Positions 1-8,686 are shown, numbered from the stretch's first letter. The stretch is 11,616 bases of DNA from Lachnospiraceae bacterium (GCA_016293925.1 JAEDCX010000073.1:1-11616); one strand, 5' to 3'. Numbers and translations: made by a program. Notes: generated by a model from the letters alone, not told the origin.

Positions 1-750
1 TTGGCCATTCTGGATGCGGAACAGGTGAAGGGGATTCACACGGACGTGGATCTCATCTACATGTTTGTGGGAAAGACAGGAACCGTGCAGGGATTCGAGG
101 ACTACAGTACCTTTATTGATATCAACGAAAAAGCGCTGTTGAATGTGCTGACGGTTATGCGTCTGTCTGACAGCCGGGCGAAACTGATTTTCCCTTCTAC
201 CAGACTGGTTTACGAGGGAGTTCCGGGACGTCTGGCAGAGGATGCCGGGAAGGAATTCAAGACGATCTATGCCATCAACAAATACGCCTGTGAACAGTAT
301 TTGTTGATGTATCACAATATGTACGGATTACAATATTCTATTTTCAGAATCTGTGTTCCATACGGAACCATGATTCCGGGTGCCTCCTCCTACGGAACGG
401 CGGAATTCATGCTGGGGAAGGCTCGGAAGGGAGAGAATATTACACTTTACGGGGACGGCAGTGTCCGCAGAACCCTGATTCATATGGAGGATCTGTGCCG
501 CATTCTGCTGGAGGGCGGCATGAGCGGGGGATGCCGGAACGATGTATACAATATCGGAGGAGAGGACTACAGCCTCAGGGAAATGGCAGAGTTGATTGCG
601 AAACAGTATGGAGTCAGCGTGGAGTATGTTCCCTGGCCGGAGGCAGCATGGAAGATCGAATCCGGAGATACGGTGTTTGAGGATGCGAAACTGGCGGCAC
701 TGACAGGATTACTGCCCCGGTGTCGATTTGCAGAATGGATTCTTGGATAG
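1..750 (+). CDS. NAD-dependent epimerase/dehydratase (extended SDR), 5'-truncated by window edge
   Basis: This is the C-terminal ~249 residues of an extended short-chain dehydrogenase that probably interconverts or reduces a nucleotide sugar for the glycan made by this operon. Visible landmarks, numbered from base 1, are IFPSTRLVYEG (63-73), the counterpart of the SSxxVYG strand with S66/T67 at the catalytic Ser/Thr; the YxxxK pair Y90 and K94; RICVPYG (116-122), the usual R-x-x-x-x-YG substrate region; and a late DVYNIGG strand typical of the family. The N-terminal GxxGxxG NAD-binding Rossmann motif is absent. About 50-60 residues therefore lie upstream, and the TTG at base 1 is not the real start. 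The stop is 28 bases before the next gene, in the same direction, so they are co-transcribed. Substrate (UDP-, dTDP- or GDP-sugar) cannot be told from the sequence. Confidence 0.9.
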   Translation: MAILDAEQVKGIHTDVDLIYMFVGKTGTVQGFEDYSTFIDINEKALLNVLTVMRLSDSRAKLIFPSTRLVYEGVPGRLAEDAGKEFKTIYAINKYACEQYLLMYHNMYGLQYSIFRICVPYGTMIPGASSYGTAEFMLGKARKGENITLYGDGSVRRTLIHMEDLCRILLEGGMSGGCRNDVYNIGGEDYSLREMAELIAKQYGVSVEYVPWPEAAWKIESGDTVFEDAKLAALTGLLPRCRFAEWILG

Positions 751-778
751 TCGCCCGGGAGCAGGAGAAGGAGACAGG

Positions 779-1921
779 ATGAAAGAGCGATTGCACTATT
801 TGGACGGAATCAAAGGTCTGGCATGCCTGATGGTAGCTGCCTGTCATTATCATGCTCTTTTCGGGGCTGCTTTCTGGGGACTGGATACGCTGGCGGCGAG
901 AACCGACTGGTTCTATAATGGTCCGTTGTGCGTCCGGATGTTCTTTCTGGTCAGCGCCTTTCTGCTGGCGGTGAAGGTGTATCGGTCGGAAGAACAGCAT
1001 ATGGTTCAGCATACTGTGATCAAGCGGTACCTGCGTCTGGCGCTTCCGCTGTTGGCAGTTACGCTGTGCATCTGGGTGATGGAGCAGGCTGGAGTCTTTC
1101 ACAATATGGAATTGACGGATCTATGTCAGGATCCCGATTATACAGGGGGATATACGGAGCCCCATTCTTTCTATCAGGTGTTTACCACGTCACTTGGAAC
1201 CACATTGTTGAGCGGGGACTGCAGCTTTAATAATAAATTCTGGATGATGACATGGATGTTCTATGGAGATATTCTGGCACTGATCATGGCATTGGTGACG
1301 CGCTGCAGGCGCAGAGCCGCCTTTGCATTGTTTGGCGTGGGAATCGTACTGACCCTGTTTACGGTTCAGAATCTGTTTCCGTTCATGCTGGGCACGGCAC
1401 TGGCATATTGGTATGTTCATATCCGGCAGGAGAAGAAGACAGAGGCTGATTCATGCAGGAGGAACAGAGTGCTGTCCGGAATAGGCTGGACGCTGGTTTT
1501 CCTGGGAGCTGCTCTTGTGATAGAATTCAAAGGATATCTGATCGTTGCCCTGGATGGGGTGGCGGAGCGGATTCCGGAACTTGGGTTCCTGATCAATGGA
1601 AACACTTACAATGCCATCGGTATTCTGTTTCTGCTGCTGGCGGTCATGCATTTGTCGGTTTTGCAGAGAATATTGGGATGCGTTCCGTTACGGAAGCTGG
1701 GAAATGTGTCCTACTATGTTTTCCTGGTTCACTGGCCAATTATGTGTTCTTTTTCTGCAGGCGTATTCCTACATTATCGCGGAATGATGGCCGATGAATT
1801 GCTGGCAAGGATTCTGTTCTGTGTGACAATGGGGATAACCATTCTGGTATCCTGGATATTTACGGTTACGTATGAGAGAATATGTACCCGAGTGACGAAA
1901 ACGGTTCTGGACAGAGTATAG
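779..1921 (+). CDS. Acyltransferase-3 family membrane O-acyltransferase (first of three)
   Basis: This 380-residue multi-pass membrane protein belongs to the acyltransferase-3 (AT3) family, which acylates (commonly acetylates) sugars of surface glycans. The family signature is at the N-terminus, YLDGIKGLACLMVAACHYH, with D9, K12 in place of the more common Arg, and the conserved H23. Further AT3 marks are FFLVSAFLL at about residues 62-70 and FLVHWPIM near the C-terminus. About ten hydrophobic helices are visible. I chose ATG 779 because AGGAGAAGGAG (763-773) lies five bases upstream and the AT3 motif starts at once. An in-frame upstream start at 728 would overlap the preceding gene and add 17 hydrophilic residues. 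Donor and glycan target are unknown, and the operon context implies a surface polysaccharide. Confidence 0.92.
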   Translation: MKERLHYLDGIKGLACLMVAACHYHALFGAAFWGLDTLAARTDWFYNGPLCVRMFFLVSAFLLAVKVYRSEEQHMVQHTVIKRYLRLALPLLAVTLCIWVMEQAGVFHNMELTDLCQDPDYTGGYTEPHSFYQVFTTSLGTTLLSGDCSFNNKFWMMTWMFYGDILALIMALVTRCRRRAAFALFGVGIVLTLFTVQNLFPFMLGTALAYWYVHIRQEKKTEADSCRRNRVLSGIGWTLVFLGAALVIEFKGYLIVALDGVAERIPELGFLINGNTYNAIGILFLLLAVMHLSVLQRILGCVPLRKLGNVSYYVFLVHWPIMCSFSAGVFLHYRGMMADELLARILFCVTMGITILVSWIFTVTYERICTRVTKTVLDRV

Positions 1922-1950
1922 TCGGAACCGGGAACGGAAATGAGGTTTAT

Positions 1951-2982
1951 ATGGCTAGAAGAAGTGGTCGAATCGTTTGGGTCGATTTGATTCGTGCAAT
2001 AAGCATTATCTGTATCTGCATGATTCACATGCAGGGAGTTGTCTATCAGGATGGAAGAATTAAAGCGGCATGCTATTTCTCGGTCAGCCTGATGCTGATT
2101 ATCACAGGGTATGTTACATACAAAAGCAATGAAAACAGGAGCCTGGGAGAAGCATACATGCATGCATTTGCCCGGGTATTGGAGATTCTGGTTCTCTATG
2201 TCCTGGCGTCTGTACTTTATATCCTCTATCATGAGCGGCAGCTCACGGTGGGATTGTTCTGGAAACATATCAGGGATTTCAGCGCCAGCGGACCTTTCTA
2301 TTACTTTGCATTTTACCTGCAATATCTTCTGATCGGTCCGTTGCTTGTGAAACTGGTCAAAATCTGTTCCGGCAAGAACGGAAGTAACTGGCTGAATGCC
2401 ATGTGGTTTGGACTCATCGTAGTCATCGCAACCCTGTGCGTTCAGTATTCCCGGCTTGGGAATATCTTTGCCGGCGGCAATATGCTGTTTGGAGGAACAC
2501 ATCTGATTATGTTTTATCTGGGCATCCTGCTTGCGGGAACGGAAAGCCGCTTCAGCAAGGTGCTGAAGCATATGTTGGTGCGGGTTTTGCTCACTGTACT
2601 GACAGTGGGCTGGGGATATGCATATATCAATGGGTATCTGCCGTTTGACGGGTGGCTGGAGAAGTTGTGGTATGAAGGCGTCAATCCGCCGGGTTTGTCT
2701 CTGATGGTGCTTGCAACGCTTGTGATGTTGACCGGTATGGCCTGGTTCCGGGATGTGAACAACCGCACCGGCCTGTTGTCCCCCATTACCTGGATCGGGC
2801 AGAATACACTGTTCATTTTCATGTTCCATATCCTGGTGATGGAGATATTGCTGGATCGGGCATGGATTGAAGACAGAATGGGGCTGTGGTGGATGAAGGT
2901 GCTCTTCGCGGTTGTTGTAGTCGCAGGCTGTGTATTGGCAGAAACCGCATATAAACGGTTGAAAGGTTTGATACGCCGTTAG
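1951..2982 (+). CDS. Acyltransferase-3 family membrane protein (second of three)
   Basis: This 343-residue integral membrane protein carries the AT3 N-terminal signature RIVWVDLIRAISIICICMIH, with D12, R15 and H26 as the conserved residues. About ten hydrophobic segments follow, and the last helices contain NTLFIFMFHILVMEIL, the usual late-helix His region. The predicted role is transfer of an acyl group to a sugar during or after glycan assembly at the membrane. ATG 1951 was chosen because TGAGG (1941-1945) sits five bases upstream. Starting at 1882 would overlap the previous gene by 40 bases and add 23 polar residues (rich in G, S, N) that do not fit the family. It follows the first AT3 gene by 29 bases. 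It is strongly diverged from the other two AT3 proteins here, so it is not a simple recent duplication. Confidence 0.9.
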   Translation: MARRSGRIVWVDLIRAISIICICMIHMQGVVYQDGRIKAACYFSVSLMLIITGYVTYKSNENRSLGEAYMHAFARVLEILVLYVLASVLYILYHERQLTVGLFWKHIRDFSASGPFYYFAFYLQYLLIGPLLVKLVKICSGKNGSNWLNAMWFGLIVVIATLCVQYSRLGNIFAGGNMLFGGTHLIMFYLGILLAGTESRFSKVLKHMLVRVLLTVLTVGWGYAYINGYLPFDGWLEKLWYEGVNPPGLSLMVLATLVMLTGMAWFRDVNNRTGLLSPITWIGQNTLFIFMFHILVMEILLDRAWIEDRMGLWWMKVLFAVVVVAGCVLAETAYKRLKGLIRR

Positions 2983-3040
2983 TACAGGGGGCAAGATACC
3001 TGTTACAACGGTATGATCCGGATTAAGGAAGAAAACAGAT

Positions 3041-4792
3041 ATGAAGAATAAAAAGATTGCAGAAACCATGGGATTTGTGTTGCTGCTGATACTGATTACG
3101 GTACAGGCCATCTATTTCGGGTTTCAGAAAAAAGGATACCATGTTGACGAGATGTTCTCCTACGGACTTGCCAACAGTAATTATATGCCGTTCATGCATA
3201 TGGGGGATGACGGTTCCTATGACGTTGCCGATTTCATGCAGGAGTACGGAACCGGCAACAATCCGATTGAATTGTTCCGGAATCTGGGACGTGGTGTGGT
3301 GGATTTCAGCAAAGCCCATTTTCGGTTCCAGAATATGGAGATGTATGATGCATACCGGACGGCAGCCGAGACCAGTAAGGATACGAAGACGACAACCTGG
3401 CTGACGGGTCAGTATTTCAAGGATTATCTAACTGTGGAGGAGGGAACCAGGTTTAATCTGCCCTCTGTCTATTACAACCAGCGGGGAGATGTACATCCTC
3501 CTTTCTACTATATGCTGTTGAACGCGGTATCCTCCATCTTCGCGGGGAGGTTCTCCAAGTGGTTCGGGTTCGCGGTGAACTATATTGTATTGATGATTAC
3601 ATTGATTCTCCTATACAGAATGGTGAAGAATCATCTGGGCAATTACTGTACGGCAATGATGGCGGTGGGAATCTATGGTTTCAGCTCCGGATTCCTGACA
3701 ACCATGGTCTTTTTCCGGATGTATGCAACACTGACCATGTGGACGGTGGCGATGTGCTACTTCCATCTGTATCTGCAGAAGCATGATTTTGTGATGACGA
3801 AGAAAAAAAGAAGTGCTTTGACGGCGTTGATTTTCTTTGGCTTCTACACCCAGTATTTCTATGTGATCTACGCCGGGACTATGATGCTGTCTGTTATCGG
3901 ATATCTGATCGGTAAGAAACGTGGCAAAGAGATCTGGAGTTATGCGCGATGTTATCTCCGGGCCGCGATTATCGGTGTTGCCGTATGGCCTTTTGCCATC
4001 AAACACATATTTTTCGGGTACCAGGGGTCTTCGGTTCGTGCTTCTCTGACGGGTGGTAATGTGCTGCAGAAGCTGGGCAGAATGCTGAATGAATTTGCAA
4101 TATGTTGTTTTGGCGGCAGTAAGGTTCTGATGTACGTCATCATAGCTCTGGGGATCACCTGTTATGTTGTCAGCCTGATCCGGAACCGGAAAAAGAAGAA
4201 ACCGGTGATCATGCGGTATGTGATCACGTTCCTGCCGGCGATGGTGTATTTTGTACTGATCTCGTTAAGCGTTTCCATCATGGTGGAACGATATGTGATG
4301 AATGTCATGCCTTTTGCGGCATTATTTACGGCACTTCTGCTGGGACATCTGGGCAGACAGCTTCCGAAGATCGGCAAGACTGCATATGCCATGCTTCCGA
4401 CAGGTGCACTTGCACTGGGGATTGCGGTATGGACCTGTGGATTGGTGCACAGACCGGAATATCTGGATGTGGATTATCAGGAAAATATTGAGATTCCGGA
4501 GCATACCGTCTGTGTCTATGTGATGCCGGACGGATACTGGGGAGAATTCCACAAGGATGCGTTGGTATTGAGCAAGTGTGAAAAGGTTGCGGTCATATAC
4601 GAGTCCAATCTGGAGTATCTTACCAATTACACCTATGAGAGCGGACAGACGGTTATGGTCTATATGAGTCCCTTTATCAATCAGAAACAGACGCTGGAAA
4701 CCGTTCGCCGGAATATGGGGATTGAGAACCTGAGGGAAACCGAATTCCAGCTGGATATGTCCTATTATCAGCGAAGAATGTATCAGGAGTAG
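3041..4792 (+). CDS. GT-C fold membrane glycosyltransferase, GT39/PMT-like
   Basis: This 583-residue polytopic protein has the architecture of a GT-C glycosyltransferase that uses polyprenyl-phosphate-linked sugars on the outer membrane face. A first helix (about 11-27) is followed by KKGYHVDEMFSYGLANS, with the acidic pair D36/E37 in the first external loop where GT39/GT83 enzymes keep their catalytic or metal-binding acid. Then comes a long soluble loop and RGDVHPPFYYMLL (149-160), a HPP-x-YY motif typical of these families. About ten more helices run to residue ~470, followed by a ~110-residue soluble C-terminal domain. ATG 3041 is preceded by AAGGAA (3025-3030). The 58-base gap to the AT3 gene upstream shows no terminator, and the next gene starts three bases after the stop. 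Donor sugar and acceptor are not readable. Confidence 0.85.
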   Translation: MKNKKIAETMGFVLLLILITVQAIYFGFQKKGYHVDEMFSYGLANSNYMPFMHMGDDGSYDVADFMQEYGTGNNPIELFRNLGRGVVDFSKAHFRFQNMEMYDAYRTAAETSKDTKTTTWLTGQYFKDYLTVEEGTRFNLPSVYYNQRGDVHPPFYYMLLNAVSSIFAGRFSKWFGFAVNYIVLMITLILLYRMVKNHLGNYCTAMMAVGIYGFSSGFLTTMVFFRMYATLTMWTVAMCYFHLYLQKHDFVMTKKKRSALTALIFFGFYTQYFYVIYAGTMMLSVIGYLIGKKRGKEIWSYARCYLRAAIIGVAVWPFAIKHIFFGYQGSSVRASLTGGNVLQKLGRMLNEFAICCFGGSKVLMYVIIALGITCYVVSLIRNRKKKKPVIMRYVITFLPAMVYFVLISLSVSIMVERYVMNVMPFAALFTALLLGHLGRQLPKIGKTAYAMLPTGALALGIAVWTCGLVHRPEYLDVDYQENIEIPEHTVCVYVMPDGYWGEFHKDALVLSKCEKVAVIYESNLEYLTNYTYESGQTVMVYMSPFINQKQTLETVRRNMGIENLRETEFQLDMSYYQRRMYQE

Positions 4793-4794
4793 AG

Positions 4795-5814
4795 ATGGAG
4801 AAAAAGAACTATCCGGAGATCACGTATCTTCGAGGTATGGCGATACTGATGGTGTTGCTGTATCATTCCATAATTGTATATCCGATTGATTTGCGTGCTG
4901 ATGCCATATGGGGTGGGATTGCGGAATCCATGTGGTATGTCCAGATGCCGCTGTTCTTCCTGGTGTCCGGGTTCTGTTTCCGGGAGGATGGTCATTACGG
5001 CCGGTATGTGTGGAAGAAATGCAGGCGGATATTGATTCCCCATGTTCTGTTCGGGATGATAGATCTTGCTTTCCGGGTTTTGCCGGCCTATATTCCTGCA
5101 TTGTCAGGATTGGTAAACCAACAGACGGGACTGGGGGAAGGGATTGTGGATTTCCTGCTCTATGGAGGGGAGGATCCGTTTCTGCGATCTCTGTTCATGA
5201 TATTGGTGGTGTTCCCGTGGTTACACCGATGTATGGAACGGTTTTGGTGGAGCCGGATCGGGATCTATGGTGCAGCCGTGGCAATGTATCTGTTTTGGGA
5301 GGATCTGCCGTCGCTGATGGCGCTATCCTATTCGGGACGTTTTCTGATTTTTTTCTGCATCGGGTATGAATTGCGCAGGCATCATTGGGAGAGAATCAAA
5401 GAAAAGGCGGTTTCCCCATGGTTTGCGGCATTATCATTGGCCTGCTGTGTGTTGGCGTCATATTGCTATTGCAACTATGGGTATGGGAAGTATATCGCGG
5501 TAATTATCGCATTGACCGGAGCGTGGTTTCTGCTGAATGCAGTGAGCATTCTGAAATCATTCTGGGCGGGATTTGCGCAGCTTGCGGGCAGTTATTCGCT
5601 GCCGCTGTATCTGATGGACGGCTATGCGCTGGTTGTCACCAGAACCGTCTTTGTCAGCAGGCTCGGCGTGACACAGCCTTTGCTGATCGTGTTGCTGAAT
5701 TTCGTAGTGGATACGGCTGTTCTGCTGGTGGTCACGCATTGGATCATTGCGAGAGTCAGACCGTTGTGTTTTCTGTTCGGACTGCCTTACCGGAAGAGAG
5801 TGAGAGATAAATGA
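4795..5814 (+). CDS. Acyltransferase-3 family protein, fucose 4-O-acetylase-like (third of three)
   Basis: This 339-residue multi-pass protein opens with PEITYLRGMAILMVLLYHS, an AT3 signature with R13 and H24. The usual Asp before Leu-Arg is replaced (T10-Y11). FFLVSGFCF follows and then an Arg/Lys-rich cytoplasmic stretch, KKCRRILIPHVLFG, as in the NolL/fucose 4-O-acetylase-like branch (COG3594). The C-terminal helix reads SLPLYLMDGYALVV, where relatives often have His in place of Met-Asp. AGGAG (4785-4789) lies five bases before ATG 4795 and overlaps the upstream stop region, so translation is likely coupled. The next gene begins by ATGA overlap. The predicted job is O-acylation of a sugar on the glycan or its lipid-linked precursor. 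The substrate is inferred only from family resemblance. Confidence 0.9.
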   Translation: MEKKNYPEITYLRGMAILMVLLYHSIIVYPIDLRADAIWGGIAESMWYVQMPLFFLVSGFCFREDGHYGRYVWKKCRRILIPHVLFGMIDLAFRVLPAYIPALSGLVNQQTGLGEGIVDFLLYGGEDPFLRSLFMILVVFPWLHRCMERFWWSRIGIYGAAVAMYLFWEDLPSLMALSYSGRFLIFFCIGYELRRHHWERIKEKAVSPWFAALSLACCVLASYCYCNYGYGKYIAVIIALTGAWFLLNAVSILKSFWAGFAQLAGSYSLPLYLMDGYALVVTRTVFVSRLGVTQPLLIVLLNFVVDTAVLLVVTHWIIARVRPLCFLFGLPYRKRVRDK

Positions 5815-6845
5815 GTTATCTGATCATTACATTGCTGATTACAATTGTTCCGCTATTGTGTGGACTTCTGCCCGTAACGCTGATGGATGGGAAGCAGCAC
5901 ACCATATTGGGAACCTATATGACCGGGTGGTTTACGCTGTTTGCGCTATTTGAAGTAATATCCGTTCCGTTTGTGCTGCAAAAGGGATCATTTACAACGA
6001 TGAGCAGAGTGTTCACCATAGTGCTGGCGGTATTTCTGGTTCTGTCGGTTGTCCTGGGACGAAGGGTGGTGATCCACGCGATCCGGGGAGTGCGGGATGC
6101 CTGGAAGAACACCGGACGGTGGGTGAAAATCGGATGGTCGGTGGTACTTCTGCTGCTGGTGGCACAGATGGTCTTTCTGATGTTCCATCAGTATCTGGAC
6201 GGAGATGATGCGTACTATGTTACGATGGCAAATGACACCCTGCATTCGGATACGATGTACCGTACCCTGGTTTATCTTGGCTTTCCAACGGATGTGGTGG
6301 AAGTAAGGCATGCACTTGCCCCGGTTCCGTTGTTCATGGCTTGGTTATCTGTATTGTCGGGGATTCATCCAACCATTCTGGCGCATTCTATCATGGGGCC
6401 TGCTTTTATCGGAGTGATGTACGGCGGGTATACTATGCTTGGCAGAAGACTGTTCCGGCAAAATCCGGGATGGGTGTGGGTATTTACGCTTGCGGTCATG
6501 GCCAGTTATGTGTTCGGGCATGTATCGCTGTATACTGCGGAAACCTTTGCATATACCCGGACGTGGCAGGGGAAATCCATGCTGCCGAATCTGGTGCTGC
6601 CTGCTCTTTTCCTGGCAGTGATTGATCTGTATGATCAGGTGGGAATCGGAGCCTGGGTAAGATTGTGGATTGTTATGATTGCTTCTTTCTTCACCACCAG
6701 CGTGGCGGTGATCTTCACGGCGGTTTTTGTGGGAGTTGCCGGGATCATCCTGCTGATCAGGACGAGAAACTGGAAGAATCTGTTCGGGCTCGGAATATCC
6801 ATGATGCTCTGCGCAACAGTGGGTATATTATATTTGTGGGGATAG
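5811..6845 (+). CDS. DUF6077-like polytopic membrane protein, N-terminal part (split gene, likely GT-C related)
   Basis: This 344-residue hydrophobic protein begins by ATGA overlap with the preceding acyltransferase gene. After about four helices comes an external loop, HQYLDGDDAYYVTMANDT, with D130, D132 and D133, the position where GT-C glycosyltransferases carry their acidic motif. More helices run up to the stop at TAG 6843. The protein ends inside or just after a helix (ATVGILYLWG), without the soluble C-terminal domain these proteins usually have. The missing part appears in the next gene four bases on, in a different frame. Removing one G from the run at 6838-6841 would join the two into one ~611-residue protein reading LYLWDRDMDTIQ. 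The DUF6077 assignment is from recalled family features (long helices, DD loop, Y-x-R-x-x-W-x-x-P later) and is moderately sure. Confidence 0.8.
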   Translation: MSYLIITLLITIVPLLCGLLPVTLMDGKQHTILGTYMTGWFTLFALFEVISVPFVLQKGSFTTMSRVFTIVLAVFLVLSVVLGRRVVIHAIRGVRDAWKNTGRWVKIGWSVVLLLLVAQMVFLMFHQYLDGDDAYYVTMANDTLHSDTMYRTLVYLGFPTDVVEVRHALAPVPLFMAWLSVLSGIHPTILAHSIMGPAFIGVMYGGYTMLGRRLFRQNPGWVWVFTLAVMASYVFGHVSLYTAETFAYTRTWQGKSMLPNLVLPALFLAVIDLYDQVGIGAWVRLWIVMIASFFTTSVAVIFTAVFVGVAGIILLIRTRNWKNLFGLGISMMLCATVGILYLWG

Positions 6846-6849
6846 GGAT

Positions 6850-7650
6850 ATGGATACGATACAATCAATTGTGCAAATATATCAGAACTATTCCGGCAGC
6901 AGTTGTCTCATCGCATTGGCGCTGGTGGCATTGCTGTATCTGTGGCTGACGGAGGAAGACAAATCCGTCCGCTGCGGGCTGATCTATATGTCCGTTTCGA
7001 TGCTGTTCATCTTCTTCCTGCCGGTCTATGCATATGTGGTAATGCATTTTCTGCTGGAGGAAGCGTTATACTACCGTATGCTGTGGTATGTGCCGATGTC
7101 CGGATTGATTGCGTATGCGGCTGTGAGGGTTATTATCCGGGCGAAGACCGTCGTAAGACGTGTGGTGACAGGAATTGCATTTCTGCTGATTCTGGCGGGA
7201 ACGGGCTCCTGCGTATTCACTGACGGAACATACACCAGAGCCCAGAATGCATATCATCTGCCCCGGGAGGTCATCGAGGTGGCGGATATCCTGCATCGGG
7301 AGGATACGAAGGCATACGCGGTGCTTCCGCCGGAATTCGTCCAGTTTATCCGACAGTATGATACGCAGATTTGTCTTGTTTATGGCCGTGCGTCGCTGGT
7401 GGAGGGCTGGAATGACGGTAATGAGGTGTATGATCTGATGATTGCCCCGGTGTACGATATCGATCAGATTCAATATCATACCAGAAAAAACAGCGGTGGC
7501 TGCTTCGTGCTGGACAACCGGAGGGCGATGTCGGGAGATCCCCATGATTACGGATTTACTCTGGTGGCGGTAGTGGGCAATTATAATGTCTATATCATGA
7601 ACGATTTTATCGAAGCATATTATCCGGAATATCTGGAACTGATCCAATAG
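6850..7650 (+). CDS. DUF6077-like membrane protein, C-terminal part (split gene)
   Basis: These 266 residues hold about four helices, then a soluble domain of some 145 residues. The helices are at about 17-33, 42-65, 80-96 and 105-121. YYRMLWYVP (74-82) resembles the Y-x-R-x-x-W-x-x-P segment seen late in DUF6077/GT-C-like proteins. LPREVIEVADILHRED after the last helix is a typical junction to their extracytoplasmic C-terminal domain. It starts four bases after the upstream stop with only a poor G-rich ribosome site (GTGGGGATAGGG). It has no N-terminal catalytic loop of its own and so makes sense mainly as the second half of the gene at 5811. It may be the downstream fragment of a frameshifted gene, or a genuinely separate subunit translated by coupling. 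It is followed by the epimerase gene after 34 bases. Confidence 0.75.
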   Translation: MDTIQSIVQIYQNYSGSSCLIALALVALLYLWLTEEDKSVRCGLIYMSVSMLFIFFLPVYAYVVMHFLLEEALYYRMLWYVPMSGLIAYAAVRVIIRAKTVVRRVVTGIAFLLILAGTGSCVFTDGTYTRAQNAYHLPREVIEVADILHREDTKAYAVLPPEFVQFIRQYDTQICLVYGRASLVEGWNDGNEVYDLMIAPVYDIDQIQYHTRKNSGGCFVLDNRRAMSGDPHDYGFTLVAVVGNYNVYIMNDFIEAYYPEYLELIQ

Positions 7651-7684
7651 CGGTTTAGTATAAAAAGAAGAAAAGAGGAATTAT

Positions 7685-8686
7685 ATGAGAGCATTTGAAC
7701 CTGATAATACAATATTGATTACCGGTGGCGCAGGCTTCATCGGATATCATCTGAGCAAACGTCTGCTGGAACTCGGAACCCGCAGGGTTGTTGGATTTGA
7801 CAACATGAACGATTATTATGATGTTCAGTTGAAAAAGGATCGGCTGGCGGAATTGACAGAGAATGACAGATATGAATTCGTGGCGGGAGATCTGGCCGAT
7901 GCGGCGATGATCCGTCAGTTGTTCGAACAGTTTCATCCGGATGTGGTGATCAACCTTGGAGGTCAGGCAGGGGTCCGGTATTCCATTGAGAATCCGGAGT
8001 CCTATATTCAGGCCAACATTGTGGGCTTCTTCAATATTCTGGAAGCCTGCAGACATATGCCGGTGAAGCATCTTCTCTATGCCTCCAGCAGTTCTGTATA
8101 CGGCGGGAACGATAAGGTTCCGTTCTCCACGGAGGATAAGGTGGACCGGCCTGTCAGTCTCTATGCAGCAACCAAAAAATCAGATGAACTGATGGCCTAT
8201 GCATACTGTAAATTGTACGGAATCAAAGCAACCGGTCTTAGGTTTTTCACCGTATACGGACCAATGGGAAGACCGGATATGGCGTATTTCAAATTCGCGA
8301 AGAAGATTATGGAGGGTCAGCCGATCCAGGTCTACAATAACGGAGATATGATGCGGGATTTTACCTACGTGGATGATATCGTGACCGGCGTTGTGAATAT
8401 TATCAGTAATCCGCCGGAGGAAGATTCGCTGGGCGCGGCATACAAGGTGTATAATATCGGCAATAATAAGCCGCAGAAACTCATGGATTTCATCACCATT
8501 CTGGAGAAGTGCCTGGGCAGGACAGCGATCAAAGAATATCTTCCCATGCAGCCCGGAGATGTATACCAGACCTATGCGGATGTGTCAGAACTGATGAAGG
8601 ATTACGGATTCAAACCGGATACGTCGCTGGAAACCGGACTGGCCAGATTCGCCGAATGGTTCAAAGCTTACTATCACTATGAATAA
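7685..8686 (+). CDS. UDP-glucuronate 4-epimerase (CapI/LpsL-like SDR)
   Basis: This 333-residue cytosolic SDR is predicted to convert UDP-glucuronate to UDP-galacturonate, a precursor for acidic capsule or exopolysaccharide. ITGGAGFIG (12-20) is the NAD-binding motif. FDNMNDYYDVQLK (38-50) is a mark of UDP-glucuronate epimerases as opposed to GalE. GGQAGVRYSIENPESY (92-107) is likewise typical of this branch. YASSSSVYG (132-140) and the pair Y160/K164 form the catalytic centre, and GRPDMAYFKF and MMRDFTYVDDIV complete the substrate site. Length is normal and the ORF is intact. AGAGGA (7674-7679) precedes ATG 7685. It is the last gene of the + strand operon; the next gene is convergent. A relaxed 4-epimerase acting on another UDP-sugar is the main alternative. 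Confidence 0.9.
   Translation: MRAFEPDNTILITGGAGFIGYHLSKRLLELGTRRVVGFDNMNDYYDVQLKKDRLAELTENDRYEFVAGDLADAAMIRQLFEQFHPDVVINLGGQAGVRYSIENPESYIQANIVGFFNILEACRHMPVKHLLYASSSSVYGGNDKVPFSTEDKVDRPVSLYAATKKSDELMAYAYCKLYGIKATGLRFFTVYGPMGRPDMAYFKFAKKIMEGQPIQVYNNGDMMRDFTYVDDIVTGVVNIISNPPEEDSLGAAYKVYNIGNNKPQKLMDFITILEKCLGRTAIKEYLPMQPGDVYQTYADVSELMKDYGFKPDTSLETGLARFAEWFKAYYHYE

Noticed and set aside
2983..3040. Possible internal promoter or terminator in the 58-base gap before the GT-C gene
   Set aside because: No stem with a T-tract and no hexamer pair at acceptable spacing was found.
1774..3111. A 445-residue open frame on the minus strand opposite the second acyltransferase gene
   Set aside because: Its protein is His/Gln/Pro/Ile-rich with no domain, no ribosome site, and it covers a clear AT3 gene on the + strand; it is an antisense shadow.
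6665..6949. A third + strand frame bridging the two DUF6077-like pieces, which might be the true continuation
   Set aside because: Its residues upstream of the junction are Cys/Asp/His-rich nonsense, and downstream it lacks helices, while the frame at 6850 gives proper membrane segments.
7066..7647. A 193-residue minus-strand open frame
   Set aside because: It lies entirely inside the DUF6077-like C-terminal gene, is rich in His, Ile and Arg, and shows no family features.
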